A stretch of DNA of 32,181 nucleotides from Acidobacteriota bacterium. Its GTDB lineage: Bacteria > Acidobacteriota > Terriglobia > Versatilivoradales > Versatilivoraceae. Position numbers and translations under genes: made by a program. The stretch is from the NCBI GenBank assembly GCA_003224725.1, contig QHZQ01000074.1, forward strand, positions 535 to 32,715, read 5' to 3'. Every line of letters begins with the position of its first letter. The stretch's first letter is position 1. The notes beneath the pieces are model-generated. The model was not told where the DNA came from. It did no database searches and saw only the letters and a program-made list of their open reading frames with translations. Below are positions 1-6,720 of the stretch, one piece after another.

Positions 1-68
1 CTGGCATCTTTGAGAACGTTGATCACGCCTGCATGCGAGCACGCAGTGAATACGATGATTCCCTTGGT
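1..68 (-). pseudogene. Fragment of a metallo-beta-lactamase-fold hydrolase
   Basis: Read on the reverse strand from about position 68 to the window edge, one frame gives TKGIIVFTACSHAGVINVL followed by KDA. This is very like the G-C-S-H-A-G block of the MBL-fold hydrolase family COG1237, where the His-containing segment helps bind the active-site metals. The frame has a stop just upstream and no start of its own. It is joined directly to the truncated XRE gene in a different frame, so only an internal or C-terminal piece of the hydrolase is present. The family call rests on about 22 residues. The rest would lie left of the window. Confidence 0.5.
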
Positions 69-343
69 ACATACTCGCAATCAGCTTCTCCTAGATTCTC
101 AGCGCGGAGTTTGTACCAGATTGCCGGTGTGATATCAGCAACGTCAAGAGACTTGATGTGCTTTCCCATCGTTGAGAGGGTCGAAGGCTGGACTCCAAGA
201 ACAGTAGAAAGTAAGGAAACCACCGATTCTGGAATTTGCCGCTGTCCGGCAGACCATTCACTGAAAATCGCAGGGCTAATTCCAAGCAAGTTTGCACAGT
301 TTGAGGGATTCAGCCCAGTATTCTCAATGATCTTTTGGAGCAT
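23..343 (-). pseudogene. XRE-type helix-turn-helix regulator, probably truncated
   Basis: The N-terminal 60 or so residues form a Cro/C1-type DNA-binding domain: a LLGISPAIFSEWSAGQRQIPE stretch with the usual helix-turn-helix spacing. A segment (ITPAIWYKLRAENLGEADCEYV) follows that looks like the linker of longer XRE proteins carrying a C-terminal domain, possibly of the ImmA/IrrE type. After EYV the product ends in about 14 unrelated residues, exactly where the other reading frame becomes an MBL-fold hydrolase. I therefore think the original C-terminal domain is lost. ATG at 343 has GGAGGT three bases upstream; a TTG at 358 with AAGGAG five bases upstream is an alternative. Inverted repeats upstream suggest autoregulation. 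A short stand-alone repressor is possible but less likely. Confidence 0.6.
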
Positions 344-376
344 CAGACCTCCGTTCAAAATTGCTCCTTTCAGCCG

Positions 377-396
377 ACTCTAAAACCCTTTAGAGT
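377..396. promoter_or_regulatory. Candidate operator of the XRE regulator
   Basis: A perfect 8-bp inverted repeat, ACTCTAAA-N4-TTTAGAGT, lies 34 bases upstream of the ATG of the divergently read XRE gene. Size and symmetry suit a dimeric Cro/C1-type repressor. The same TAGAGT core recurs at 405-411 and 450-456. Function is inferred from position and symmetry. Confidence 0.5.
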
Positions 397-404
397 TCCG
401 TGGC

Positions 405-456
405 ATAGAGTGTTTAACCAATGATATTTTCTAGGGACTTCCGTTGAAGACTCTAT
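405..456. promoter_or_regulatory. Outer pair of TAGAGT half-sites
   Basis: ATAGAGT (405-411) and ACTCTAT (450-456) are perfect inverted copies, 38 bases apart, and share the TAGAGT core of the inner operator at 377-396. Together the four half-sites form a nested array upstream of the XRE gene that could allow cooperative or looped binding. On the reverse strand the outer site contains TATAGA, which could be a -10 element overlapped by the operator. Confidence 0.35.
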
Positions 457-773
457 AGTGACAGTTTTTGGATGATACTTGAACCACAGTGTTGACGCAA
501 CTACCTTCTCAATCCTATCAACAACAGCAAAAACTTGCCAAATTTCCTTTCAACTTATTATCGACCCATTGTTTCAAAATTTTTATCCAAAAGGGGCACA
601 AATCGCGCAATACTGAGATGCTTCCATACCCCCGCAAATGGCCGGAAGATGAAACCATGTCAAAAAGAACGCAAGCCATTGCTGGGGGCAGAAAATGTAG
701 TGAATACCGTAGTGGAATTCTCGGCAAAACAGGGGTATTTTGGGGGAAGGCCAAGGAATGCTTAGAAACAGCA
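457..773. other. Intergenic stretch without a supported gene
   Basis: Open frames exist on both strands (for example 489-818 forward), but their products are low-complexity or Cys/Trp-scattered, lack a convincing ribosome binding site and resemble no family I know. I see nothing here apart from the terminator-like hairpin that follows. Confidence 0.5.
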
Positions 774-797
774 AAACCCGCATGGGTAGCGGGTTTC
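774..797 (-). terminator. Rho-independent terminator downstream of the tRNA remnant
   Basis: AAACCCGC (774-781) and GCGGGTTT (789-796) form a perfect 8-bp stem with a 7-base loop. On the reverse strand the stem runs into a short T tract (TTTTGC). It lies about 25 bases downstream of the tRNA-Arg remnant in that gene's direction. AAACCCGC-type hairpins are a common tRNA terminator form. Confidence 0.6.
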
Positions 798-822
798 ACT
801 GTGTTTTCAATGTCTTGAGAGA

Positions 823-876
823 GCCGCCCAGATTTGATTAGAAGGCACGTGCTCTATCCGACTGAGCTACGGGCGC
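823..876 (-). pseudogene. tRNA-Arg(UCU) remnant with internal deletion
   Basis: Reading from 876 leftward gives GCGCCCG (acceptor 5' strand), TA, GCTC-loop-GAGC (D arm), then CGTGC and CTTCTAA, the 5' anticodon strand and loop with anticodon TCT. The matching GCACG strand, variable loop and 5' T-stem strand are missing. The sequence jumps to TCAAATC, which looks like a T loop, and then TGGGCGG, which could pair with most of the acceptor strand. About 20 bases are lost compared with a full tRNA, so it should not fold or function. A terminator remains downstream. Confidence 0.65.
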
Positions 877-943
877 TCCATCATGGGGAATAGGTAAAGC
901 CAGTGTCGAAAATTGCAGGGCCATACGATCCGGTATGAAACCC

Positions 944-1009
944 GAGACCCTGAGGCAAGACCCTGATCCCGTGCTTCTTTGGTGAGAATACCATAACACA
1001 AGACCCTGA
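944..1009 (+). repeat. Three short direct repeats
   Basis: AGACCCTGA occurs at 945-953, 958-966 and 1001-1009; the last two copies share AAGACCCTGA. Spacing is uneven (13 and 43 bases), so this is neither a regular iteron set nor a CRISPR. It may be debris of the accessory edge. Confidence 0.35.
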
Positions 1010-1050
1010 CATCGGGAAGAGGAATTCGGATCCCTCGGTAATGCGTTAGA

Positions 1051-1175
1051 AGCTGTGAAAAAATTCAAAACCGGCCGACATCGGGAGGACGAGGCTCCCG
1101 CCGAGCCTCATGGAGCAAGGACTTGCCAGGGTGACGGCTCGCCAGGAGGCTCGCCCTCCCGATTTTTTCACAGCT
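1051..1175. repeat. Palindromic element A (MITE/REP-like)
   Basis: AGCTGTGAAAAAAT at 1051-1064 is repeated in inverse at 1162-1175. Inside it, TCGGGAGG-ACGAGGCTCC on the left pairs with GGAGGCTCGCCCTCCCGA on the right with few mismatches, so nearly the whole 125 bp can fold into one long imperfect hairpin. It has no coding potential of its own. It looks like a dispersed non-autonomous palindromic repeat. Whether further copies exist cannot be seen here. Confidence 0.6.
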
Positions 1176-1203
1176 CCTTGGTTACGGAGGGCGAAGAAAC
1201 AGC

Positions 1204-1318
1204 TTTGGTAGCCACGACGAATTTGCTTCTAATTCGTCGTGGGTTTGTCCACCCGCGCGGAAAAGCCCACGGCGAGCGACGGTGGCCGCGCAGAAAGGCG
1301 CTCGCCGTGGCTACCAAA
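1204..1318. repeat. Palindromic element B, cloverleaf-like
   Basis: The ends TTTGGTAGCCACG (1204-1216) and CGTGGCTACCAAA (1306-1318) are exact inverse copies. Two more perfect stems lie inside: ACGACGAATT (1214-1223) with AATTCGTCGT (1231-1240), and CCACGGCGAGCG (1267-1278) with CGCTCGCCGTGG (1299-1310). The outer and inner stems overlap at their ends, so alternative folds compete. The shape is that of a structured mobile repeat. It directly follows element A. Confidence 0.6.
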
Positions 1319-1511
1319 ACTGCACCCCCCCAACGCCCCCCGGTAACATTTACATCCCTCGATCATTGGTTATTGGGAAGATTTGCCGCTCTTCACAATC
1401 GCGGTACGGAACGGCTTCGTGCAGAAAGACCCATACGAACTCCCACTGTCGGGAGCGGCCCCAATAACGAACCCATTGCGTCGCTTATGCTATAGTAGGA
1501 GTGGGATTGAT

Positions 1512-1847
1512 ATGAGAGCTGGCGTCATGCCGAAAATCACGATCTTGCCCGATGCCGTCAGTGGTGAGATAAAAACAGGCACTAATTTATTGAAAAGCGC
1601 AGAAATGCTGGGAGTCGAGCTGCTCCATTCCTGTGGCGGCATGGCGGCTTGCACCACTTGCCGCATCGTTGTCAAACAAGGGAATGAAAATCTATCCCGC
1701 ATCAAGCTGGCGGAAGAAGAGGTGTTGGCGGAAGCAGGAATCCTTCACTCTCATCGACTCGCTTGCCAGGCAAGAGTCTTTGGCGATGTTATTTTTGAGA
1801 GGCCTGTTTGGACCCTCGGCCGGGATTCGAGTCTGACGGGAGATTAA
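1512..1847 (+). CDS. 2Fe-2S ferredoxin
   Basis: A 111-residue soluble plant/adrenodoxin-type ferredoxin. The cluster ligands are C41-x5-C47-x2-C50 (CGGMAACTTC) and C85 (RLACQA), the usual spacing of an Isc/adrenodoxin-like 2Fe-2S fold. It should act as a one-electron carrier in the cytoplasm. ATG 1512 is preceded by AGGAG ten bases upstream; an internal ATG at 1527 would give MPKITILP, a very typical start for this family, so either could be used. The gene ends three bases before ETF-QO, which implies co-transcription and suggests the ferredoxin exchanges electrons with flavoprotein-linked or Fe-S metabolism. The physiological partner is unknown. Confidence 0.85.
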   Translation: MRAGVMPKITILPDAVSGEIKTGTNLLKSAEMLGVELLHSCGGMAACTTCRIVVKQGNENLSRIKLAEEEVLAEAGILHSHRLACQARVFGDVIFERPVWTLGRDSSLTGD

Positions 1848-1850
1848 ACC

Positions 1851-3536
1851 GTGGACAAATCCAGAGAGACACTGGAAGTGGATGTGCTCTTCGTGGGAGC
1901 AGGCCCAGCCAGCTTGAGCGGCGCCTTACATCTCCGGAATCTTATCCAAGCTCATAATAAGCAGGCGGCAACCCAGGGGAAGAGACTCGATTCAGTGAGC
2001 ATTGCCGTCATTGAAAAGGGCAGGGAAATTGGGGCGCATATCCTCTCAGGGGCGATTCTGGATCCTATCGCCTTAAAGGAGCTGATCCCCAATTTTGCTG
2101 AGCTCGGGGCTCCACTAGCCAGCCCGGTCACGCGGGACTCCCTCTATTACTTGACGCCCCATAACAAGATTCCCTTTCCCTGGATTCCACCCCCACTCGA
2201 TAATCACGGGAATTACATTATTTCGCTGAATCGCTTTATAAAGTGGATGGGAGAGCTGGTCGAAGCCAAAGGAGTTGATCTCTTCCCTGGATTTGCCGGA
2301 ACAGAATTGCTCTTCGCAGGTGAGCGGCTTATCGGCATACGGACCGGTGATAAGGGCATAGACAAGAAAGGCAGGAAAAAAGACTCTTACGAACCCGGAG
2401 TTGATATCCTGGCGAAGGCGGTTGTCCTTGGTGAGGGTGTGCGAGGTTCTTTGACCAAGCAACTCGTTCAGCGATTAAATTTGGATCGAGGCAAAAATCC
2501 GGCGGTCTACGCTCTCGGGGTCAAGGAAGTTTGGGAACTGCCGAATTCCTCAGGAGCCAAAGGGCATGTGATCCACACTCTGGGCTATCCGCTCAAGCAA
2601 GAAAACTATGGCGGCGGCTTCTTGTACCATATGGGAGAGATGCTCTCCCTGGGATTAGTGGTGGGCCTGGATTACAAAGATCCCTTTTTGGATCCTCATC
2701 AGGAATTCCAGCGATTTAAAACTCACCCATTTATTGCCTCGCTGTTAAAAGGTGCGCGGATAGCCCATTACGGGGCCAAGGCAATTCCGGAGGGCGGTTA
2801 TTATGCAATCCCGAAGAGCTATTTCAATGGGGGCCTTATTATCGGTGACAGCGCCGGTCTCCTGAATTCTCAGAGGCTGAAGGGAATTCATCTGGCCATG
2901 AAATCCGGGATGCTCGCTGCAGAAACGCTCTTCCAAGCCTTATTGCAAGAAGATTTTTCCGAGTCGACGCTCAGCGCGTATGAATCCCTTCTGCAGACAA
3001 GCTGGGCCGGAAAAGAACTGTACAAAGTCCGAAATTTTCATCAGGGGTTTGAGGGTGGTCTATTTTGGGGGATGATCCATGCTGGAATGCAGATGATGAC
3101 GGGTGGCAGAGGCTGGAAGGAACGTTTATGGAATACCCCAGGACACACCCGCATGAAAAGGATTGTGGACTACTATGGTCAACGAGCCGAGCCTCCCGCT
3201 CCCCTCAGCCTGGACGGCCAGCGGACCTTTACTAAAGTGAACAACGTTTACTTTTCTGGCACGAAGCACGAGGAGGATCAGCCAGCTCATCTATTGATTG
3301 CCGATCTCAATATCTGTCATCAGCGCTGTCGAGAGGAGTTTGGAAATCCCTGCCAGCGCTTTTGCCCTGCGAACGTCTACGAAATCGTAGACGAGGAAGA
3401 GGGCAGAGGGAAACACCTCCAGCTTAATCCTTCCAACTGCGTCCATTGCAAAACTTGTGACATCATGGACCCGTACGAGATTATCACCTGGGTCCCTCCA
3501 GAGGGGGGAGGGGGTCCCAATTATGTGAATCTTTAG
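1851..3536 (+). CDS. Electron-transfer flavoprotein:ubiquinone oxidoreductase (ETF-QO)
   Basis: A 561-residue membrane-associated flavo-iron-sulfur enzyme that passes electrons from reduced ETF (fed by acyl-CoA and amino-acid dehydrogenases) to the quinone pool. An N-terminal FAD-binding Rossmann motif VGAGPASLSGA is at about residues 15-25. GGGFLYHMGEM and the IGDSAGLLNSQRLKGIH block are family hallmarks of the FAD and quinone domains. The C-terminal 4Fe-4S ligands are C505, C530, C533 and C536 (FCPA ... NCVHCKTC). The length is normal for the family. The start is GTG at 1851 with GGGAG eight bases upstream. No etfA or etfB lies in the window. Extra cysteines just before the cluster (CHQRC and NPC) are seen but not explained. 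Confidence 0.95.
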   Translation: MDKSRETLEVDVLFVGAGPASLSGALHLRNLIQAHNKQAATQGKRLDSVSIAVIEKGREIGAHILSGAILDPIALKELIPNFAELGAPLASPVTRDSLYYLTPHNKIPFPWIPPPLDNHGNYIISLNRFIKWMGELVEAKGVDLFPGFAGTELLFAGERLIGIRTGDKGIDKKGRKKDSYEPGVDILAKAVVLGEGVRGSLTKQLVQRLNLDRGKNPAVYALGVKEVWELPNSSGAKGHVIHTLGYPLKQENYGGGFLYHMGEMLSLGLVVGLDYKDPFLDPHQEFQRFKTHPFIASLLKGARIAHYGAKAIPEGGYYAIPKSYFNGGLIIGDSAGLLNSQRLKGIHLAMKSGMLAAETLFQALLQEDFSESTLSAYESLLQTSWAGKELYKVRNFHQGFEGGLFWGMIHAGMQMMTGGRGWKERLWNTPGHTRMKRIVDYYGQRAEPPAPLSLDGQRTFTKVNNVYFSGTKHEEDQPAHLLIADLNICHQRCREEFGNPCQRFCPANVYEIVDEEEGRGKHLQLNPSNCVHCKTCDIMDPYEIITWVPPEGGGGPNYVNL

Positions 3537-3553
3537 TCGCTTGAATTATTTTG

Positions 3554-3581
3554 TTGCTATTCAGAGATTTGCCGATATACT
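3554..3581 (+). promoter_or_regulatory. Sigma-70-like promoter for the helicase gene
   Basis: TTGCTA (3554-3559), a 16-base spacer, then TATACT (3576-3581). A start near 3588 would give the helicase mRNA a leader of roughly 230 bases. Such long leaders are known for cold-induced DEAD-box helicase genes. The promoter was picked by eye. Confidence 0.4.
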
Positions 3582-3782
3582 TATAGTCTTGGGTTGCATC
3601 TGCGTGGTAAATCCTCTCGAGTCTTCCGAGCTTGAAAGTTTCCTCCGCTGAATACGCCAACCGAGTGAATGAGGTTTCTGCCTGACCTGCCAGAGCGCAG
3701 GTATGAATTGACCTCTTCTTGTCCCTCTTTGGCCGCGATCCTCGTATAGAACACGGTTCGAAAACAGCCGAGATTTTAAATC

Positions 3783-3804
3783 GGGGAATCTAACTGCATT
3801 CCCC
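3783..3804 (+). promoter_or_regulatory. Leader hairpin beside the helicase ribosome binding site
   Basis: GGGGAAT (3783-3789) pairs perfectly with ATTCCCC (3798-3804) across an 8-base loop, ending five bases before the GGAG ribosome binding site and 14 bases before the ATG. It could tune translation, for example with temperature. That role is inference. Confidence 0.35.
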
Positions 3805-3818
3805 AAAATGGAGAAACT

Positions 3819-5333
3819 ATGCCTTTTACAAAACTGGGGCTTAAATCTGAATTAATGCGCGCTCTTGATGCATCAGATTATATTCGCCCTACTCTGATTC
3901 AATCCGAGGCCATTCCGGTTATCCTGGAAGGCAATGATCTGATTGGAACCGCCCAAACTGGAACCGGTAAGACAGCCGCTTTCGTTGTACCGTTGCTGCA
4001 ACAACTCGAGCGGACTACGGGCAAGATACGAGCTTTGATACTCACCCCGACTCGGGAGCTCGCCCACCAGGTAGAACTGGCCGTGCGCAAATACGGCCGT
4101 TATCTCAATTTACGCTCCACCGCCATTTACGGGGGCGTATCCCAAAGGCCCCAGGAGGAAGCTTTGCGCAAGGGAGTCGATTTAGTCGTTGCCACTCCCG
4201 GCCGTTTGCTCGACCTGCTTCAGCAACGTCTGCTTGATCTTTCTTCGGTTAAGTATTTGGTTTTAGACGAAGCCGATCGAATGCTCGACATGGGGTTTTT
4301 GCCGGATGTTCGCGAAGTGGTGCGTTCCCTGCCAAAGCAACGACAGACGTTGCTCTTCTCAGCAACGCTACCCCAGGAAATTCAGGAGTTAGCTCGCTCT
4401 ATACAAAAAAATCCTGTGCTAGTCGAAGCCGGAATTAAACGGGCACCCGCCGCTGGTGTGGACCAACATCTCTATCCAGTCCTTCCACACTTGAAGACGG
4501 AACTCTTGTTACACCTGTTGCGACGGGAGGCTATGGGACCGCTGCTGGTCTTCACTCGAACGAAACACGGAGCCGATAGGCTTCACCGGGCCTTGGAACT
4601 CGAGCGCTTCAGGGTGGCTCGGATTCATTCGGGTCGCTCCCAAAGTCAGCGCCAGGAAGCCTTGGACGGCTTTCGCCAATACCACTATCAGATCCTGGTG
4701 GCCACCGACGTGGCAGCCCGCGGGATCGACGTCAGAGATATTTCTCATGTCATCAATTACGACATTCCAAACAATGCTGACGATTATATTCACCGCATCG
4801 GACGGACCGGTAGAGCAGAAAAGGAAGGAATCGCCTACAGCTTTGTCTCGCCGGAGGAAGAAATTCACGTTCAGTCGATCGAACGGTCGATCCAGAAGAA
4901 ATTCAATCGGGTAAAACTGGATGAATTTAACTTTCATCGTCCCATTAAGCCCAGGAACTCCGAAGCGACTCATGCCTCCCGGAAGCCGAGCTCACGACCT
5001 GCAAGGAAACCAGGCATCCCGGCCGATACAGCCCAGTCGCCCAAGGTTTTTGATCGTTTTGCTTTCATGGCCAAAGATTTGTCCCAGAACCCTGTGCCTG
5101 CCACGAATTCTATGACGGCGGGTTTTGGTGGCACCCAAAGGAGAAGGAAAGCCATCAGTCGGAATCCCAGAAAGACTGAGAGGCGGTCTTTTCATGTCGA
5201 AGGATTGATAGGCGCGCCCAGCCCGGAAGAGCAGCGCGAGCTGAAACGTCTGCAGGTCAAGCTGTTCGGATCCTCTTCTCCGCGGCGGCCGTTTTCCTCC
5301 AGGCACTCTGGAAGCTCGAGGAATGGATATTAA
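3819..5333 (+). CDS. rhlE: DEAD-box RNA helicase, RhlE-like
   Basis: An ATP-dependent RNA unwinding enzyme, 504 residues. All core motifs are present in order: Q motif PTLIQ (24-28), Walker A AQTGTGKT (45-52), PTREL (77-81), TPGR (126-129), DEAD (150-153), SAT (181-183), RGIDV (301-305) and HRIGRTGRA (325-333). The last 150 or so residues are a basic, Arg/Ser/Pro-rich tail, as in RhlE and other helicases of ribosome assembly and RNA decay, where the tail binds RNA non-specifically. GGAG lies five bases before the ATG. It stands alone, with its own promoter and a structured leader. The subfamily (RhlE rather than DbpA or CsdA) is judged from overall look. Confidence 0.9.
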   Translation: MPFTKLGLKSELMRALDASDYIRPTLIQSEAIPVILEGNDLIGTAQTGTGKTAAFVVPLLQQLERTTGKIRALILTPTRELAHQVELAVRKYGRYLNLRSTAIYGGVSQRPQEEALRKGVDLVVATPGRLLDLLQQRLLDLSSVKYLVLDEADRMLDMGFLPDVREVVRSLPKQRQTLLFSATLPQEIQELARSIQKNPVLVEAGIKRAPAAGVDQHLYPVLPHLKTELLLHLLRREAMGPLLVFTRTKHGADRLHRALELERFRVARIHSGRSQSQRQEALDGFRQYHYQILVATDVAARGIDVRDISHVINYDIPNNADDYIHRIGRTGRAEKEGIAYSFVSPEEEIHVQSIERSIQKKFNRVKLDEFNFHRPIKPRNSEATHASRKPSSRPARKPGIPADTAQSPKVFDRFAFMAKDLSQNPVPATNSMTAGFGGTQRRRKAISRNPRKTERRSFHVEGLIGAPSPEEQRELKRLQVKLFGSSSPRRPFSSRHSGSSRNGY

Positions 5334-5439
5334 GGAAGCCGTTGAAAACAGCGAATGCCTCAAATTCTTTCTGATATGAGTTCGTTCCTGAGAGGGCTTC
5401 TGTCTGGAGGTGCGATCCATCTGGACTCACAGCCAAATC

Positions 5440-6507
5440 TTACAGGATCAGCATGCAATCGCCGTAACTGTAAAAGCGATAATTTTCCTCGATAGCGCGC
5501 TTATAGGCTTGCAGAGTCAGATCGCGCCCGGCAAAGGCAGATACCAACATCAGAAGGGTGGAACGCGGAAGATGGAAGTTCGTCAGCAGCCCATCCATCA
5601 GACGGAATTGAAACCCGGGATAAATAAATAGATCGGTTTCGCCGCTGACGGCAGATATTCCGCCTGGGTGTTTGAGAACCGCCGACTCCAGCGTGCGTGC
5701 AACAGTGGTGCCGACCGCGATAATGCGACCCCCTCTTGATTTGGATAAATTGATGGCCTTTGCGGCCTCTGCGGAAATCTCGAACCTTTCCTTCTCCATT
5801 CGGTGCTCTTCAATTTGTTCGGAGTGAACGGGTTGAAAAGTGCCAAGTCCCACGTGGAGAGTGACCTCACACCATCGTATGCCTTTTTCACTCAGGCGGT
5901 CAAAGACGGACCGGGTGAAGTGAAGTCCCGCCGTGGGCGCCGCAACGGCTCCGCGTCTTTTGGCAAAGATGGTTTGATAGCGCTGCTTATCCTGAGGTTC
6001 ATCAGGACGGCGGATGTAGGGGGGCAAAGGGACATGCCCTGATTGATCGATGATTTGATCAAAATCGCCGGTGTAGTAAAATCGAACCTTCCTTATTCCC
6101 AGTTGGCTCCGCTCCAGGATCTCACCGTCAAGTCTCCCGGCAGCAAAGGAAACCCGCTCTCCTACGCGCATTTTCCTTCCTGGCTTGACTAGGACTTCCC
6201 AGACATCATCGCCCAGCGGCCTTAGCAAGAGCACTTCAATCTTGGCTTTGGGCCGGTCCTCTTTTTTGAAAGATTCGGAAGTCAAACCTTCACGCTGCCC
6301 TAAAAGACGGGCGGGGAAAACTCTTGTATTATTAAGTACCAGTAGATCAGTAGGCAGTAAGAGTTCGTCCAGATTTGAAAAGACATGATGAGAAATCTCT
6401 GCGGTGGCTCGCTCCACCCTCATCAGGCGTGACTGATCACGATCTTTTAAGGGATGCAGCGCGATTCGATCTTTGGGAAGATCGTAGTCAAATTCTGAAA
6501 GTCGCAT
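5440..6507 (-). CDS. queA: S-adenosylmethionine:tRNA ribosyltransferase-isomerase
   Basis: This enzyme of queuosine biosynthesis adds the ribosyl part of SAM to preQ1 at the wobble base of GUN-anticodon tRNAs, forming epoxyqueuosine. It is 355 residues, full length, with the canonical N-terminus (MRLSEFDYDLPKDRIALHP), LVLNNTRVFPARLLG, APTAGLHFT, VTLHVGLGTF and TNFHLPRSTLLMLVSAFAG. The start is ATG 6507 with AGGTGAG five bases upstream. It is convergent with the helicase, with about 100 bases between them. I looked for a preQ1 riboswitch in its leader and saw none. No tgt or queC/D/E/F is in the window. Confidence 0.96.
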   Translation of the reverse strand: MRLSEFDYDLPKDRIALHPLKDRDQSRLMRVERATAEISHHVFSNLDELLLPTDLLVLNNTRVFPARLLGQREGLTSESFKKEDRPKAKIEVLLLRPLGDDVWEVLVKPGRKMRVGERVSFAAGRLDGEILERSQLGIRKVRFYYTGDFDQIIDQSGHVPLPPYIRRPDEPQDKQRYQTIFAKRRGAVAAPTAGLHFTRSVFDRLSEKGIRWCEVTLHVGLGTFQPVHSEQIEEHRMEKERFEISAEAAKAINLSKSRGGRIIAVGTTVARTLESAVLKHPGGISAVSGETDLFIYPGFQFRLMDGLLTNFHLPRSTLLMLVSAFAGRDLTLQAYKRAIEENYRFYSYGDCMLIL

Positions 6508-6567
6508 GAGGTCTCACCTGAGTGCCAATTGGGCTAGTTAGACTTCATTAGTACCAACATTTAAGGT

Positions 6568-6584
6568 ACTCTAAAATTTAGAGA
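6568..6584. promoter_or_regulatory. CTCTAAA palindrome upstream of queA
   Basis: CTCTAAA (6569-6575) and TTTAGAG (6577-6583) form an inverted repeat with one base between, about 60 bases upstream of queA. Its half-sites equal those of the XRE operator at 377-396, though the spacing differs (1 versus 4). It may be a leader hairpin, a regulator site or chance. Confidence 0.25.
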
Positions 6585-6720
6585 ACCGTCGAGCCGGATT
6601 TCCGTTGCAGGAAATAGCACCTTTTTTGGGTTTCACGAAATATCAAGAGCGCAGTTTTTGCCTGGTTGGTATAACCGCCGTTTCTGAGCACGTCGAGAAA
6701 CCCTTGAAGCGAGACCCGCT

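Noticed and set aside
489-818. Forward open frame of 109 residues
   Set aside because: No ribosome binding site, unnatural composition, overlaps the terminator of the tRNA remnant.
774-876. tRNA interrupted by a group I intron
   Set aside because: No 3' half of the tRNA (a CGGGCGC acceptor strand with CCA) is found in the 400 bases downstream, so deletion is the simpler reading.
944-1009. CRISPR or iteron array
   Set aside because: Only three 9-10 base repeats with uneven spacing; no array elsewhere in the window.
1055-1495. Forward open frame of 146 residues
   Set aside because: It spans both palindromic elements and translates repeat sequence into Arg/Pro-rich text; not a protein gene.
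6508-6720. preQ1 riboswitch upstream of queA
   Set aside because: Looked for the short H-type pseudoknot pattern with an A-rich tail; only a CTCTAAA/TTTAGAG hairpin is present.
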